A program made the position numbers and the translations under genes. Positions 23,471 through 34,829 of a stretch of DNA of 64,000 bases are shown here, in pieces (the stretch's first letter is position 1; every line of letters starts with the position of its first letter). Location: positions 3,920,284 through 3,984,283 of the forward strand of contig CM074190.1 of assembly GCA_037179385.1 (NCBI GenBank), in the 5' to 3' direction. This stretch comes from Holothuria scabra. Its lineage: Eukaryota > Echinodermata > Holothuroidea > Aspidochirotida > Holothuriidae. The notes beneath the pieces were generated by a model. The model was not told where the DNA came from. It did no database searches and saw only the letters and a list, made by a program, of their open reading frames with translations.

Positions 23471-24479
23471 CAACAGCAGTTAGGTTCTCACAAAGAAAAC
23501 TGGATTGGATAGATTTCATATTTGGTATAGATGGATTACAATGAGGTCTATTTTTTGTAGAGGTCAAAGGTCAACTGGGGTCACCATGGGTTAAACTCTG
23601 GACACCTCGTTAGCAGCATATCTGAACATGAGAAATCTGGAAGAATTGCATTGGGTGGATGCATTTTGGTGATGTGGTATCAATCAATTTTGGTGGAGGT
23701 CAAAGGTCATCTGGGGTCACCAGGGGTTAAAGTCTTTAATTATTGGTAACAAGGTATCTTTTTTTTAACGTACACAGAATACACAGAAATGGGTACGGAG
23801 AAAGAAAAACTAGAACAAGGTAACAAGGTATCCTAAGAGGATTAAACTACATAGATTCCGTACTTGGTAGGTGAATGGGTTATGGTTTAAAAAGATGGTC
23901 CCAATCATTTTGGGGGAAGGTGAAAGGTCATCTGATATCATGCCAGGGGTCAAATTCGTAAAAACTTTGTTAACCGAATCCTTCAGTGGAGGAAAATTGG
24001 ATTGATTTCATATTTGGCATGTGGATGTGTAGTGGTGAAGAGGTGGTAGCCATGGTTTTGTGGTGGAGGTCCAAGGTCATCTGGGGTCACTTGAGGTCAA
24101 AGCTTGGAAACCTTGTTAACATGCTAAACTTGTATTGTTCTTGTGTTTGAGTGGATGTGTTATGGTGGCAAGATGGTTGACCCTGCTGTTGGAGGAGGCT
24201 GAGGATCATCTTTGGTAACACAAAATTTATTTTTACAACATGTTTAAGTAACTCTTGACTGAGAAGACAGAATCTCCATGGTTTTATTTAGAATAGATTA
24301 CAATGTCATCATGTCATCAAAGCTGCAACGCGTATTTCTGGTTTTTGATACTTGCACTTGGAAGGATTTTCCTGGAACTGAAACTTCTGCATTTCAGATG
24401 ATGCTCATATTGAATATGCACCTACAGTATAACAGTAGTGCCCATACAGTAACTACCGATTAATTTCTGTATTCCTAAA

Positions 24480-24995
24480 AAAAGGTTGGTGTTCAAAAGC
24501 CACTATAGAACATTGTACCGGAACACCTATTTTAGGGTTCAAACACTCCTGGATTTATTGAGCACTTATACTGCTTATAAGTCAAAAATTTAATGTTCAA
24601 GGTAAAAGGTTCTAAGTGTTCTAAATTTAAGCAAAGAACACCAGGGATATATATCCCAGAACACTTATTTTAAGTGTTCATGCACTACTGGATTTCATGA
24701 GCACTTAATAGCTGTTTGTTAAGTCCCAAATTAAGTGTTCCAAATAAACAGTACTAAGCATTCAAAGCAAGAACACTAAGGATTGTCCCAGAACACTTAA
24801 GTTTAGCATTCGAGCACTACTGGATTTCATCGAGCACTTATTAGTGCTCATAAGTCCCACATTAAGTGTTCCAGATAAACAGTACTAGTGTTCAAAAGCT
24901 CAGAATACTAAGAATTGTCCCAGAACACTTATTTTTAGTGTTCGAACACTAACAGAACACTTATGGAACACTTAATAAGTGTTCTTTTCATCTAA
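24480..24995. mobile_element. AAGTGTTC-word element, copy 2
   Basis: About 515 bp made of AAGTGTTC/GAACACTT words, with a roughly 120-bp sub-unit ('gagcacttatta', 'ctggatttcatgagcactta', 'gtcccagaacactta') repeated three to four times. It ends in 'aagtgttcttttcatctaag'. It is related to copy 1 at 14.3-14.76 kb, which starts 'cccttagggaaaacttaagt'. Confidence 0.55.
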
Positions 24996-24999
24996 GGGC

Positions 25000-26990
25000 A
25001 TTGAAAAACTTAGGTGAACCCTGAGCACCGCCAATGCCCCCTCCTGGGTCAGGGCTTATTGTCAAGATATTCAAGTCTAAGCTTGCTCTCGCATGTGCAC
25101 ACTGTTTAATCCTGCACAGTACAGACTATATACCCTTCAAGCCAAATTAGTTTTAAAATACTCAGTTAGTGACATTTGAAATGTTACATCCAGTTCACCC
25201 TCATACTTTGTAAAAATTATTTAGGGGTAATTACCAACATATTCAACAATTGGTTGTACCTGTATGCAATGAAAACTTACACTGATCTCCTTCCCCTCAA
25301 TCACCAACACCACCACCCCACAACCCCCTCCTTACAATTAAGGTAAATAAGAATTCTGCATTCTAAATTCAGTTCATACCAAAGTACTGTTGGCCTACTA
25401 CCAGTAACCAGTTGGGCTACAGGAATCAATTTTCATGGTTGTCGGAATTTGGGACAACAAAAAAGTTCCATACGGACTACCAATAAATTAAAGGTTGGTT
25501 GTCCCATGGACAACCATTTTCCTCTCGGATTGAAAAAGTATACTGCTGATTGATAAACTTTTTCAACTTTTTCCATAATAGTTTCATAACCACTGATATT
25601 TCAGACTGGAGTGTTGACTTTCTGTCTCTCAAACATCACATCTTTTTATTCTTCAAGACCAATAATACATGAACATAATTAGCCTTCTGTTTTAAAATTG
25701 TGTGAAAAATATTTTAAACAAGGACCACTGCTGATGCCACTGGTAATTGGCAGGTGGATTTAAAATTCCCTTTAGACAGAATAGATTGCAACCCCCCCCT
25801 CCCTTGTCCCTTTCTGTTTTAATGGGGCCTATGTTTTCACATCATCATCATGATTATGACTCTTATAACAACCAATTTTGACACCACCCCTTAATTATTG
25901 AGGGGCATGTGATTTGAAATCATGGAAGTCTGATACACTTGCACACTCTTCCCTAAAATTAAATACTGTTTCATTGCAAATAGTCTTGGTTTACTTTTCA
26001 GGTGTTCTTCAAAGTACTGTACATGCAGTGGGCCACACAGACAGAGCCAATTAGTGAATGACCAACCTCACGTACAGTTGCTAGCTGTTACACCCATAGG
26101 TGAGTGAAAATAAGTGCAGGATGTATCAAAACAAGTCTTTCAATCTCCAAAAGCATGTTTTCCCAGCTAACTTCCAGGTAGTACTTCCATGGTTTCACAA
26201 CACTATAGCACAGAACAGATCTACCTCGTGCTGTTCAGAATTGCACGTAATGTTTTAGCGGCTTTAATTAGTGCCATGCCGTGAGTGGTGGCTCTATGTT
26301 GGGGCAAGAGGGGGCATATGCCCTCCCTAGATTTTGTCCTTGGCCCCCTGTCACTCCTCCCCTCCCTGCCCAAATGTTAGCTGGTCAGAAAGGAGTTGGG
26401 TTTGGGTTGACCGAAAAGAAATAACGTATCCCTCAGAGACTACATTTTTCATTCAGAGATACAGTATATGCTAAAACCTCAAAGCTTCCAGGGGCAAAGC
26501 TTGTTTCCTGCCTACTGTAAGAGGTGACTAAAGGGAAAACTAACTTGCACTTGAACAGTACTTGAAAGTAAATTTTAACTTTGAACTTCTTATTGAGTTG
26601 ACTGACACAATGTTCCTGTTGGGTATACTTAAATTTCATCTTTACTAAAATATTGCACAGTTTATGAGCATTGCTAGGCCTTTACCCAATATCTTGTTTG
26701 ATAATGATGTAGAGTTGCAGTATCAATTAGTTGTCCACAAAGCCTGCAGTGAATATTATTTTCTCCCAATTGCACAATGTTAGATGGTTTACCCACTATG
26801 GTAATGTTTTGACATTGCCAACATTTTCAGAATTATAAGATTGAATGTTATGTGCTTGAATAGTTTACATTTGCAAATTGGGCTGGTTGCTATGTTGATA
26901 TGATGTGCTGTGCTCCCTTTACTGAAGACAAGAGCGCTACAGTCACCCCAGTATAAAGTACAGTAGTGTACAGTAGTTATACTGCCCTGT
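25000..26990. other. gene-free stretch, no supported feature
   Basis: Short frames only. A CAGTGGCG-like motif near 26282 ('gtgagtggtggctctatg', followed by a C/G-rich stretch) resembles hAT-type element ends seen elsewhere but has no partner that I could find. Confidence 0.45.
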
Positions 26991-26999
26991 TTCATGATT

Positions 27000-27120
27000 G
27001 GCTACAGTATAGAGTCAGGTGACAATATATTCTTTCCTTAAATGTGAAATTTACTTAATTGCTTGGTTTGCCTGAATATCCAATATTATGGAATGAGAAG
27101 AAAATTGTGAGATACCTCCT
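27000..27120 (-). mobile_element. fragment of the CACGTGAC-core MITE family, inverted
   Basis: Reads 'catgattggctac', 'gtcaggtgacaatat', 'aaatgtgaaatttac' and 'gcttggtttgcctgaatat', the reverse complement of the family core at 8156. No TTAA-bounded end is preserved. Confidence 0.5.
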
Positions 27121-27257
27121 TAAAAACAAACCTTGCCCTATTATCAAGTTTACAGTAATTAGAAGTGTGGTTATAATAATTGAACATCATCCACACAGTT
27201 CATCCTGTGCTGCAAACTTGCATCACCAGCTATAAATATGATATTCCATTGAATTGC

Positions 27258-27430
27258 AGCATTGAAATCTACTCCTGTCAAGGACCACTATGACAGTATT
27301 TTAGAGCCAGTTTGTCCCTCAACAGCAACTACAGTTAATTATGGAGGCCAAACACAGGGAGGATTGCAAATGGCTGTTCAACCAATTCAAACCCAAGACT
27401 ATAGCTGGACTTTCATTGAGTTCAGACAAA
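27258..27430 (+). CDS. probable exon, unrecognised protein
   Basis: An acceptor 'ccattgaattgcag' is followed by an open frame with convincing protein composition: LKSTPVKDHYDSILEPVC, TTVNYGGQTQGGLQMAV, QPIQTQDYSWTFIEF. The frame stays open into the SINE at 27488, where reading on cannot be real. The 3' border is therefore unknown; no consensus donor is obvious between 27400 and 27487. I do not recognise the family. It may be an upstream exon of the gene that contains the interrupted exon at 29.7-30.4 kb, since both lie on the same strand. Confidence 0.42.
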
Positions 27431-27487
27431 CATCATGCATGTTCTATACATGCACGATTCCCTTATACAACATGTATTACACAGACG

Positions 27488-27730
27488 GTGTGTTTGGTCT
27501 AATGAGAGCATCCACCACTTACGCGGAAGGCCCGGGTTCACTTCTCCAGTTGAGTCATACCAAAGACTCTTAAAAAGGAACCTACTGCCATTTTGCGTGA
27601 TCGATGCTCCGTGTAAGCAGTGGGGTAGGGAAAACGAGCCAGTGAGCCACAACTGGAAAAAAGGCCGTGGTCAGTTCGACTTGAACCAATAGGTTAGAAA
27701 CTGGGCCGTAAAACTCCATCTAACTAACTA
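27488..27730 (+). repeat. tRNA-derived SINE, full-length copy
   Basis: Head 'gtttggtctaatgagagca', B-box-like 'gggttcacttctcc', body 'ggaacctactgccattttg', and tail 'gggccgtaaaactccatcta' followed by 'actaacta'. It has about the same length as the 4859 copy. It lies immediately downstream of the 27258 exon candidate. Confidence 0.8.
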
Positions 27731-27745
27731 CAACATATATTACAG

Positions 27746-27915
27746 CCAGGGCTGGAAAAAAGGTTTATTTCCCAGGAAGGGAGTTGCATTATTTCCCAGG
27801 AAGAGAGTAAAATTTCCCACAATTCTCCCTGCATTTTCATGAACAGAAAAGGGAAATTTCCTTCCAGATGTCCAAATTTCCTGGGAAGGAGCTTCTCAGC
27901 TTCACAAATCTTTTC
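27746..27915. mobile_element. TTTCCCAGGAA-word element
   Basis: Starts with a hAT-like 'cagggctggaaaaaagg'. Then TTTCCCAGGAAG, AATTTCCCAC, GGGAAATTTCC, AAATTTCCTGGGAAGG and related words occur on both strands within 170 bp. Right end and target duplication not defined. Confidence 0.4.
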
Positions 27916-29249
27916 ATCCATGATTATAGCATTGTAGTACGTGCTGTATATAAGAAGTCACAACATCTGGCTGGCATGGTGCCATGCAGTCTCTTTCCAA
28001 GGGAATGATGAAATCCTTCATAAGAGGCACATGCAGTCCAAATCTATGGCCAAACCCAGAGATTTGTCTGGGAATTATTTTGAATAAAATGTTATGAAAG
28101 AGAAATTGAATATTTGGAATTTAAATTCAATGTTGATTTGGATTTCAAAATTAAATTTCAAGTTTTGTGGTTTTTATTAAAGGACAATTGCATTTCCTTC
28201 AAGAATTAGAATGAAGTACACCACTGGAATTACTTGCCACTTTCTGGACAATAAATAACATACCCATCTATGCTCCCTTGTAAAGAATGGAAAATGTTTC
28301 CTATATACAGTGGTGACCATCTATCATAACCTTCAGATGCATCCCCTGTCCCACCTGTTCCCCTTAGCACCTCTCTGGCACTCCTGGTTTTACTGAACAC
28401 TTATGGCCAAATAAATTGCCAAAACACAAAGGGTCATTCAAGATTTTAGCTGAATTGCTTTGCCCTCAACCTAAACAAAAAGGGATGGGGGTATTGGATG
28501 CCCTGTAGTCTTTCCTTGTCTTACTGCAGTGGAAGTGTGATGTCTTTGTCACAGTGTGAGAAGAGGGTGCTATACTTACTGTAACTGTTCATAAAGTTTG
28601 AAAGCTTTGACTTTTTCATGACAGTAAGCATTTCTTCTGAAGTACAGTACCATACTGTAGCTTAACTGTCAGATACATGCATCTCTCTTCTACTCACAGT
28701 GGATATATTTCCTTTCATTTTGTAACCTATAGCTAGGCTACTCTAATCATTTCAAAATGGATTTATTAGGTCCTTTGTTTTTGTATTATTACTTATTTTA
28801 TCTATTATTCCAACAAGATACTACCCAATCTATTTCTTTGGGTGTAAACTCTAAAAATGCAAGTTTTTTTCTAGTGATAACTGATTGACCATTTTCAAAT
28901 GCAGTCACATGCTTGCAAAACATATACGTGTTTTCCAATATGCTTTCGAAATGTCGGGTATTAACATCAAAAAGCTGACCAGGAAAGAAAAAAATCCTTT
29001 GTTAAACAGAATTTGTTTTGTAATTTTTTAATGTGGTGTATAGGCTAAGTCCTGGCAGATGCAATCACTGGGTCTTCCCATTTTAACCATACTACTGTAG
29101 TCCAATGTACATGACTGCTGTTGTCAGTTTTCCACATTGAAAGGCAAGAACTTTCATCCCAAACTTATGTATTTTGAAGCAAAGGCTAAAGCTCACAATT
29201 TTCTTTTCACTTCTCTTAATTTCTTAAAAGTATTTTTAATAATTTTTTA

Positions 29250-29389
29250 GGACTTCAATATTACATATTATAGGAAAACCAAGCAGTGACTCCCCCCAAA
29301 ATGGCACATGACCATGAACAGCCAATCATGAAACAGCCTGAGGGATGGTGTACTACACTACTTCAAGTTGGGGAGACTGCACTTGCCCT
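29250..29389. mobile_element. CACGTGAC-core TTAA MITE family, 3' part
   Basis: Contains 'aggaaaaccaagcagtgac', 'gcacatgaccatgaacagcc', 'aatcatgaaac' and 'tactacactacttcaagt', and ends 'ttgccct' before TTAA at 29390-29393. The left end is degraded. Confidence 0.5.
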
Positions 29390-29660
29390 TTAAGCTTTTC
29401 ATTGATCATGCTTTGATATCAAAGGGCAGAAAAGATGATCTGAGATTTCTCTAGTTTGAAACAGTATCATGAAACTGCATGGTAGGAACATTCACCATTT
29501 GCATTTGGCATAAACACATCCATGGATAAAAAATACCTTTACACAAGTTGCAAATTTTTTTGCCATTTGTCAGTTTGTTTCTTCATTCATCTTCAAAGTA
29601 TGATATAAAGGATAAAATGTAGTTTCCCAACTTTGCATTATTGTTGCCTGCTTGGACAAG

Positions 29661-30433
29661 AGGTGACATGAAGTACAGGTCTAAGTGCATTACAATCTAT
29701 TTTGTCAACAGTTCAGTTGCAGATTGCCTGGATTGCCAAAATGAAAATGAAACTGATGAGGCAGAGGCAGACAATATCATGTGGGAGGAATAGGGCTGCC
29801 ACGATAACCATTTTTCATTTATCAATGTCGCCAGCATTTCCGCGACGATATCGCGATATCGCGCATTAGTCTAAACATTCTCCATCAGTGTCAAGGAAGC
29901 AAAACAGCTGTTTATTGCATGTAGCCACTACTGATTTCATACCAAAAGTGAGGGGAGATTGACTATGCATGCATGTAGCAATATTGATGGTGCAGAACTC
30001 TTCTCAAGTCTAGAACGTATGTGAGCTGTTACAGTATTCACTGCATTTTGAAACTGCTTCCGATTTTATATCATGTTTTCTTGTGGTGGGTTAAGTGCAG
30101 ATTTCATTTCTTGTGACACCATAAATTATGATCATTTTAGATTACTGACTTAAGAAAATAAAAATAGGGATTTTACAGTGGTTTAGTCATTTATTTGATT
30201 TATTGCAATATCACATCTTGACAAAACATTGGTCGATATCGTCGGGGCAAAACTGTATCGATGATATCGTGATATCGCGATATCATGGCAGCCCTAGGGA
30301 GGAAGCATTCAAGTCTAAACATGAAAGTAGAGTATCTAGGTACATTCACTATGCATTGAATTCAGTTTCTTTCTTTGAAAAGAGAAACCTTGTACCTGTT
30401 GGAAAAATATCAAGTTTTTGTTACATCTTTTGA
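29661..30433 (+). pseudogene. coding exon split by a hAT-type MITE
   Basis: The + strand is open from 29623 to the MITE at 29791. The likely exon start is an AG at about 29660 or 29711. The frame reads KCITIYFVNSSVADCLDC, QNENETDEAEADNIMWEE. Removing the 506-bp MITE and one copy of its 8-bp duplication continues the same frame: AFKSKHESRVSRYIHYALN, SVSFFEKRNLVPVG, to TGA at 30431. The join falls inside 'atgtgggaggaagcattc' (MWEEAF). As it stands the insertion adds 514 bases, which shifts the frame and brings in stops, so this copy should not encode the intact protein unless the MITE is spliced out. The acidic CLDCQNENETDEAEAD stretch is distinctive, but I cannot name the family. The 3' border is unclear; GTACCT at 30392 is a weak donor. 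Confidence 0.55.
29791..30296. mobile_element. hAT-type MITE, 506 bp, perfect 8-bp duplication
   Basis: Terminal inverted repeats TAGGGCTGCCACGATA and TATCATGGCAGCCCTA (one mismatch in 16) bound the element. GGGAGGAA occurs exactly at 29783-29790 and again at 30297-30304. The sub-terminal regions are rich in GATATCGCGATATCGC, itself palindromic. There is no coding capacity. An 8-bp duplication and the CAGGG(C/T)TG-like end fit the hAT superfamily. The intact duplication points to a fairly recent insertion. Confidence 0.88.
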
Positions 30434-30473
30434 ATTTCCATTTTGATCTGGATTCTGCTCAAAATATTTCCAG

Positions 30474-30558
30474 AATGGTAGTATGCCTATCCCCAGTTCC
30501 AAGACCTACTGACAGTAATACCAACCTCACCTCTGAAGCTCTGGCCTTGTCCAGTTAA
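30474..30558 (+). CDS. possible terminal exon, unrecognised
   Basis: The acceptor 'caaaatatttccag' precedes an open frame of about 28 codons starting with ATG at 30475 (VVCLSPVPRPTDSNTNLTSE) and ending in TAA at 30556-30558. It is on the strand of the MITE-split exon and 40 bases after that frame's stop. Short length makes chance a serious alternative. Confidence 0.25.
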
Positions 30559-30872
30559 GCAAGTTTTGGCACCACAAGTTTGAAAGAAATCTTTTATGAG
30601 TAACTCTCTCTTCAAGAAAGTGAGAAATATGAGAACAATTTCATCTTTTTGGAATTTGTGACAAGGAGAATAAAGAAAAAAAATTATAAGTGTTTTTCAT
30701 ACATTTCCAGTTCCAGCTGAGCCTGCTTATTACATTTAATTTGGAGAAGTACCAATGCAGATTATTAAGCAATCCAGAAAAATTTCAAGTAAGCAAGGGA
30801 ACAAAACAAAACAGAGCAAAAATATTTCTGTGGGCATTTCATAAATTATTCTGTTTTTTTTTTTTTTTTCAG

Positions 30873-30964
30873 CACAGGAGGACCAGCCCAAGGTTACACC
30901 CAAAGTTGTCAAGTTCACCTTTGCATATGCTATTCATTTACAGTGTCACAGTCAACTGGACTGA
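30873..30964 (+). CDS. possible exon after a poly-T acceptor
   Basis: A run of about 16 T followed by CAG (AG at 30871-30872) is a strong acceptor. The following frame reads QEDQPKVTPKVVKFTFAYA, IHLQCHSQLD, and stops at 30962-30964. It could be a last exon of the 27-31 kb gene or an alternative one. No family recognised. Confidence 0.28.
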
Positions 30965-32348
30965 AGATTCAAAATCTCAGCTACAATTGGGGTGTAAAAG
31001 GCACCTGGTTGATGCTTCCCAAGCAGGATGGAGTTATGCATGATTCTGAGTATCCTGGCAGAACCCAGAAAACCACATCAATACTGGAAAGATTGGTTGC
31101 CATTTTTTATGGTTTGCATCACAAAAGCAATTTTTCTTGGCCAAATGTATTTGGGGAATGAAGTTTTGTGAATAGGAAAATGGTGTGATACTGGAACAGT
31201 ATTGCCAACCAGCTTGTAACTGTATTGAAGCCTTTCATTTATATGTTATAACATCAGCTATACCTGAAACTTTAGGTCTGAATTTTATTGCAGTTACTAA
31301 ACAGCATGAAACAACTAATGGTACTATCATATCATGCATAATAAAGACAACAAGAATTTAGGAACAATTTTGGGTGCACTCAGTGGAGCATGTGTCTTTT
31401 GTAAGCTTTAAATGAATCGTAAGTTAAACCTGGGTTTCCACATTTCTGGAAAATAAATTTTTACTTTTCCAGGACCAAATATTAAAAGAACTTGCACGAC
31501 TTTTTGGGGGGACTGTTACACATCAAGTAATGAAAATTTGTGAAAATTTCCATGAATTTCTTATGATTTAGTTAACACAATTTTTTGAATTGGAAAACTT
31601 TACCAGGCCCTTGTAAATACTTTTTTCAAATTTCATGACTTTTCAGGTTTTCAATGATGGCAGAAACCCTTCTAAAGGTGTTTAAGTCATTTGTTTAATA
31701 GAGACGTTGGTATGCCAAAGGAAGTGGGAGTTTGAAGCTGCATGTTCAGGATACTCAGATTGATAATTATAGTTTATTTATTTGTAGTACTTGTACTGTG
31801 TAAGAAATAGTCATGCATCATCCTGAACTGTGATATCAAATTCAAGAATGCAGAGTGGCTCATATCCCAACAGAGAGTGCAGTCTGATTCAACAGGGTTT
31901 TGTATGCTCACTATGATGATATACCCTTCAAACAGTAGACCAGGATTGTGTCTGCACAATGAAAAGTTTTAAACAGCTGTGGGTAGCTAGAATTAACCAA
32001 GTTGGGAGAATGTACGAAGTAGTGAGAGGACTCGGCCTAGCTTGAATAATTTACCTCCAGAAGTAGACCCTAATTCTCATTTAAAAGATATCGTGTAAAA
32101 GAATGTTTCAAATAAATTTATGTTTAATACGGTGAAGCAGAATGTTGCGCTAAAAATTCTGAACTCAATTCTTGGGATGCTCAAAATATATGCAAGTTAA
32201 ATTATCAGATTTTTAATTCAATTTTTGTGAACTTGGAGCAAGCTTGTGTTTCATATCCTACACTTGCACTGATCAAATGTGTTTTCTAAAACTTTTTTTT
32301 TACAAATGATCAAAATATTTCTTTTCTTAGATTTGAATATGCCATGAG

Positions 32349-34826
32349 CAAGGGTGGAAAAACCAGCAAAATGGGAAGTTCCTTGCCACGAATTGTTGAA
32401 AATTTGGAAGAATTTTTTTTTATTGACAAATATTTAATTTCCAATGTAAATTTTATTTGTGCTGAAAATACACATTTCATAGCTATCGTCATGTTTGGAG
32501 CCCTCGCCATGGTTAGTGGGACACAGAAATTTTTCAATCTTGACATTTTCTATTAATGAGTTAAAACCAAATCCCTTTGTTTCATTTTGAATTAGAGCAA
32601 TTGTAAAATCAGGACATGCTACTGTAAGCATTGCCCATCTGTGCTGAAACATTGACATCACTCCTTGATCAGTACTTCCTTCAGGTTCAGTCATGACATA
32701 CTTTGGGTTTGTGTTGCCACATTCATGTACGTTATGCCAACATCCCAAGGACCAAATATGACTTGAATAAAATTTTTGATTACATTTAATTCTAGTATTG
32801 AGCATTCCATGAGAACTCTTTTATCAGCTCTCTTCCACTAATTTGGTTTAATCCTACACCAAACACAAGCTTGTTTATTTATGATATTGTGCAGTACTTT
32901 ATGTGTCCACACCTGAGTGCCATTTAACCAGCCTTTTAAAGGTGCATGCTGGTGCATGGTGCCTCTTTAATTGGAGACTGTGGTACTGCTTCGATGGGTC
33001 TCATATATGTCCAACAGGTAGTATCCATCATTGTTTGCTGTTAGTTACTGTATGGAGGGACTTGTACATTTAGACATAGAATGATTTTGCTATGATGCAG
33101 AATTAAGTTGTTGCTATAAGAAGGAGAAAATTTATTTGTGCAAATTGCATGCATGCAGTATATGCCCTTGCTTACAAACAGCACCACTATACTTGAAGGG
33201 AATGTAGCATATCCACAAAGATAGTAAGGAATATATAGCACTTTATACATGAAGATCAGTACCAATTGGTCAAATTTGGATATGAATTGAAACAATAACT
33301 CCACTCTTATTGATAAATGTTTTTTGGGTGCGGTACTGGTAATTGTGTAGTCAATCAATGGCACAACAAGAGCTGGCCTTCTAGATGCATGGGGAAGCTA
33401 AACTGCAAAGGGGTGCCCAAATTCATTTTTCTAAAAGCCTCTAGCTCCAATATTCATGGGTGGGGGGTGGGAGTATGGGATAGGAATGAAACCTTGCACA
33501 CACAAGCTCTGAGGTGTTTGAATTCTCCATGGACCCCTGTGCATTGTCCACCCAGGTCCACCCTACTGCTACCCAGAAGTCCCCACTAAGAATGAAATGG
33601 TATGTAATTGTAGACTTTTGAAACTCAATGCAGCTTTGCTGAAGTTCAACTGCAGAGGTGCACAAGGCTGGTGTTCTTGTTTAAAGTGGAGAAGGTACTA
33701 GAGTGTGTAGAACACAGCTTTTAAAATAGGGCTTCATTGTGATCCTTATTGAAGTCTGAAAGCTATGTAAAACCTTGCTGCCCTTCAGAAAAAAGCAGAA
33801 TGTGATCTGCTGAAAGTTGGGCAATGCATTTTCTAGGGATGTTGGAGGAGTAGTTCTTGTCAGCCTTTCAACCTGCAGGACAGCTGTGTGTATGGTAAGT
33901 ATCACCTCCTCCTTTCTCCCCCTCCCCCCTCCTTTTGGTCCAGAATGCTAATAAAATATGCTAGGTGCATGCTTGATTCTATATGAGAATGAACAGCTCA
34001 TTAATTGCAAACTCAAAATTATCAAAACTGCCATTGTCATTAGCAGACATTATTCTCATTCAAAAGATATGGTAAGTATACATCTGTGCTACAGGTCCTT
34101 GCTCCGGTGAATGCAATTTATAACACTACCATAACTGCTGTAAACCACTGTAAATAGATTCTTCTACATCCTGTAAATACCCCATCATTTTTCTGATCTA
34201 CCTCTGTAAGTGAATAGACTGACGTACCAACTGGTCTTCAAGGCATACATAAAGGTATAGGAAACATGTAATTCACTCATACCTCATAGTAATATTAAAT
34301 GATTTTTGACAAAATTATAATAATTACTGGAACTCCTAAAAAGTCAATTGACAGAAATATTACATAAAAGAAAAGATGAAAATCAGGTAGAGTACCATAT
34401 TCTTACTGGAATCTTGTACCAGATGTTTCACTTTATTGTTTTACACTTAAAATTTCCCATCAACATGCCATTCTACATTTCTTGATCAACAAGCAGGACA
34501 GTGGAAAGCTCTTATTTTTTTTATAATAATAGACACTATGATTAATTCCCAAACAAAACATAACTCTTCTATTTTGCATGCAGTTATGAATTCACTTCAA
34601 AAATGGTACAAAAACTTATGGTGTTTTTCCAAAAAAGAAGTTAGATTTCAAGTGATATGAAAACTGCTACCACCTTTGGAAATGAAGTTTTTAATTCGAG
34701 GCTTACATGCAACTTTTATGATATATCTTGCAGGATAGTTTGGGTCTACAAGTACATTTTTTGTTACTGATATCATGATATGCAACTCCCATTTCAATGA
34801 ACTTCTGGTTTTTCCACCCCTATTCT
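32349..34826. mobile_element. 2.5-kb segment bounded by inverted GGGTGGAAAAACCAG
   Basis: AGGGTGGAAAAACCAG at about 32351-32366 has its inverted partner CTGGTTTTTCCACCCCT near 34805-34821, with secondary matches just inside ('aaaatgggaagttcc' against 'aactcccatttcaatg'). This looks like a DNA transposon with hAT-like ends, but I could not find a matching target duplication. It contains the reverse-strand open frame 32434-32805. The rest of the interior has nothing I recognise. Confidence 0.4.
32434..32805 (-). CDS. open frame inside the 2.5-kb TIR-bounded segment
   Basis: This is the longest open frame in the window, about 123 codons. Its composition is protein-like: NPKYVMTEPEGSTDQGV, MFQHRWAMLTVACPDFTIA, KIEKFLCPTNHGEGSKHDD. 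It ends near the left inverted terminus of the surrounding segment, where a transposon gene's 3' end could lie. I see no hAT dimerisation signature (C.ERxFS) or other known transposase motif, so it could be a captured host exon, a remnant of an unknown transposon protein, or chance. The upstream part near 32760 ('ttttattcaag' on the reverse strand) offers a possible acceptor. Confidence 0.3.
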   Translation of the reverse strand: MLNTRIKCNQKFYSSHIWSLGCWHNVHECGNTNPKYVMTEPEGSTDQGVMSMFQHRWAMLTVACPDFTIALIQNETKGFGFNSLIENVKIEKFLCPTNHGEGSKHDDSYEMCIFSTNKIYIGN

Positions 34827-34829
34827 TGC

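Larger units (their letters stand above)
22560..24260 (+). repeat. tandem array with GGTCA half-sites
   Basis: About eight diverged units spaced roughly 130-290 bp, each carrying a version of GGAGGTCAAAGGTCATCTGG, 'ggtcaccaggggt' and 'aaccttgttaaca'. The core AGGTCAAAGGTCA is perfect at 23561-23573 and 23697-23709. The array is interrupted by a foldback (22893-23212) and by an inverted SINE (23333-23470). The same family runs in the opposite orientation at 55030-56125. Confidence 0.7.

Noticed and set aside
27940..28085. Open frame of about 48 codons after a TTGTAG acceptor (IWLAWCHAVSFQGNDE)
   Set aside because: The length is within chance expectation, no donor was found and it adjoins a word-type element. 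Kept only as a weak lead.
28178..29389. Possible 1.2-kb TTAA element from TTAAAGGACAATTGC to CTTGCCCTTTAA
   Set aside because: The right end belongs to a short MITE copy at 29250-29389 whose own left end is nearby. The distant left end is likely coincidental or from another copy.
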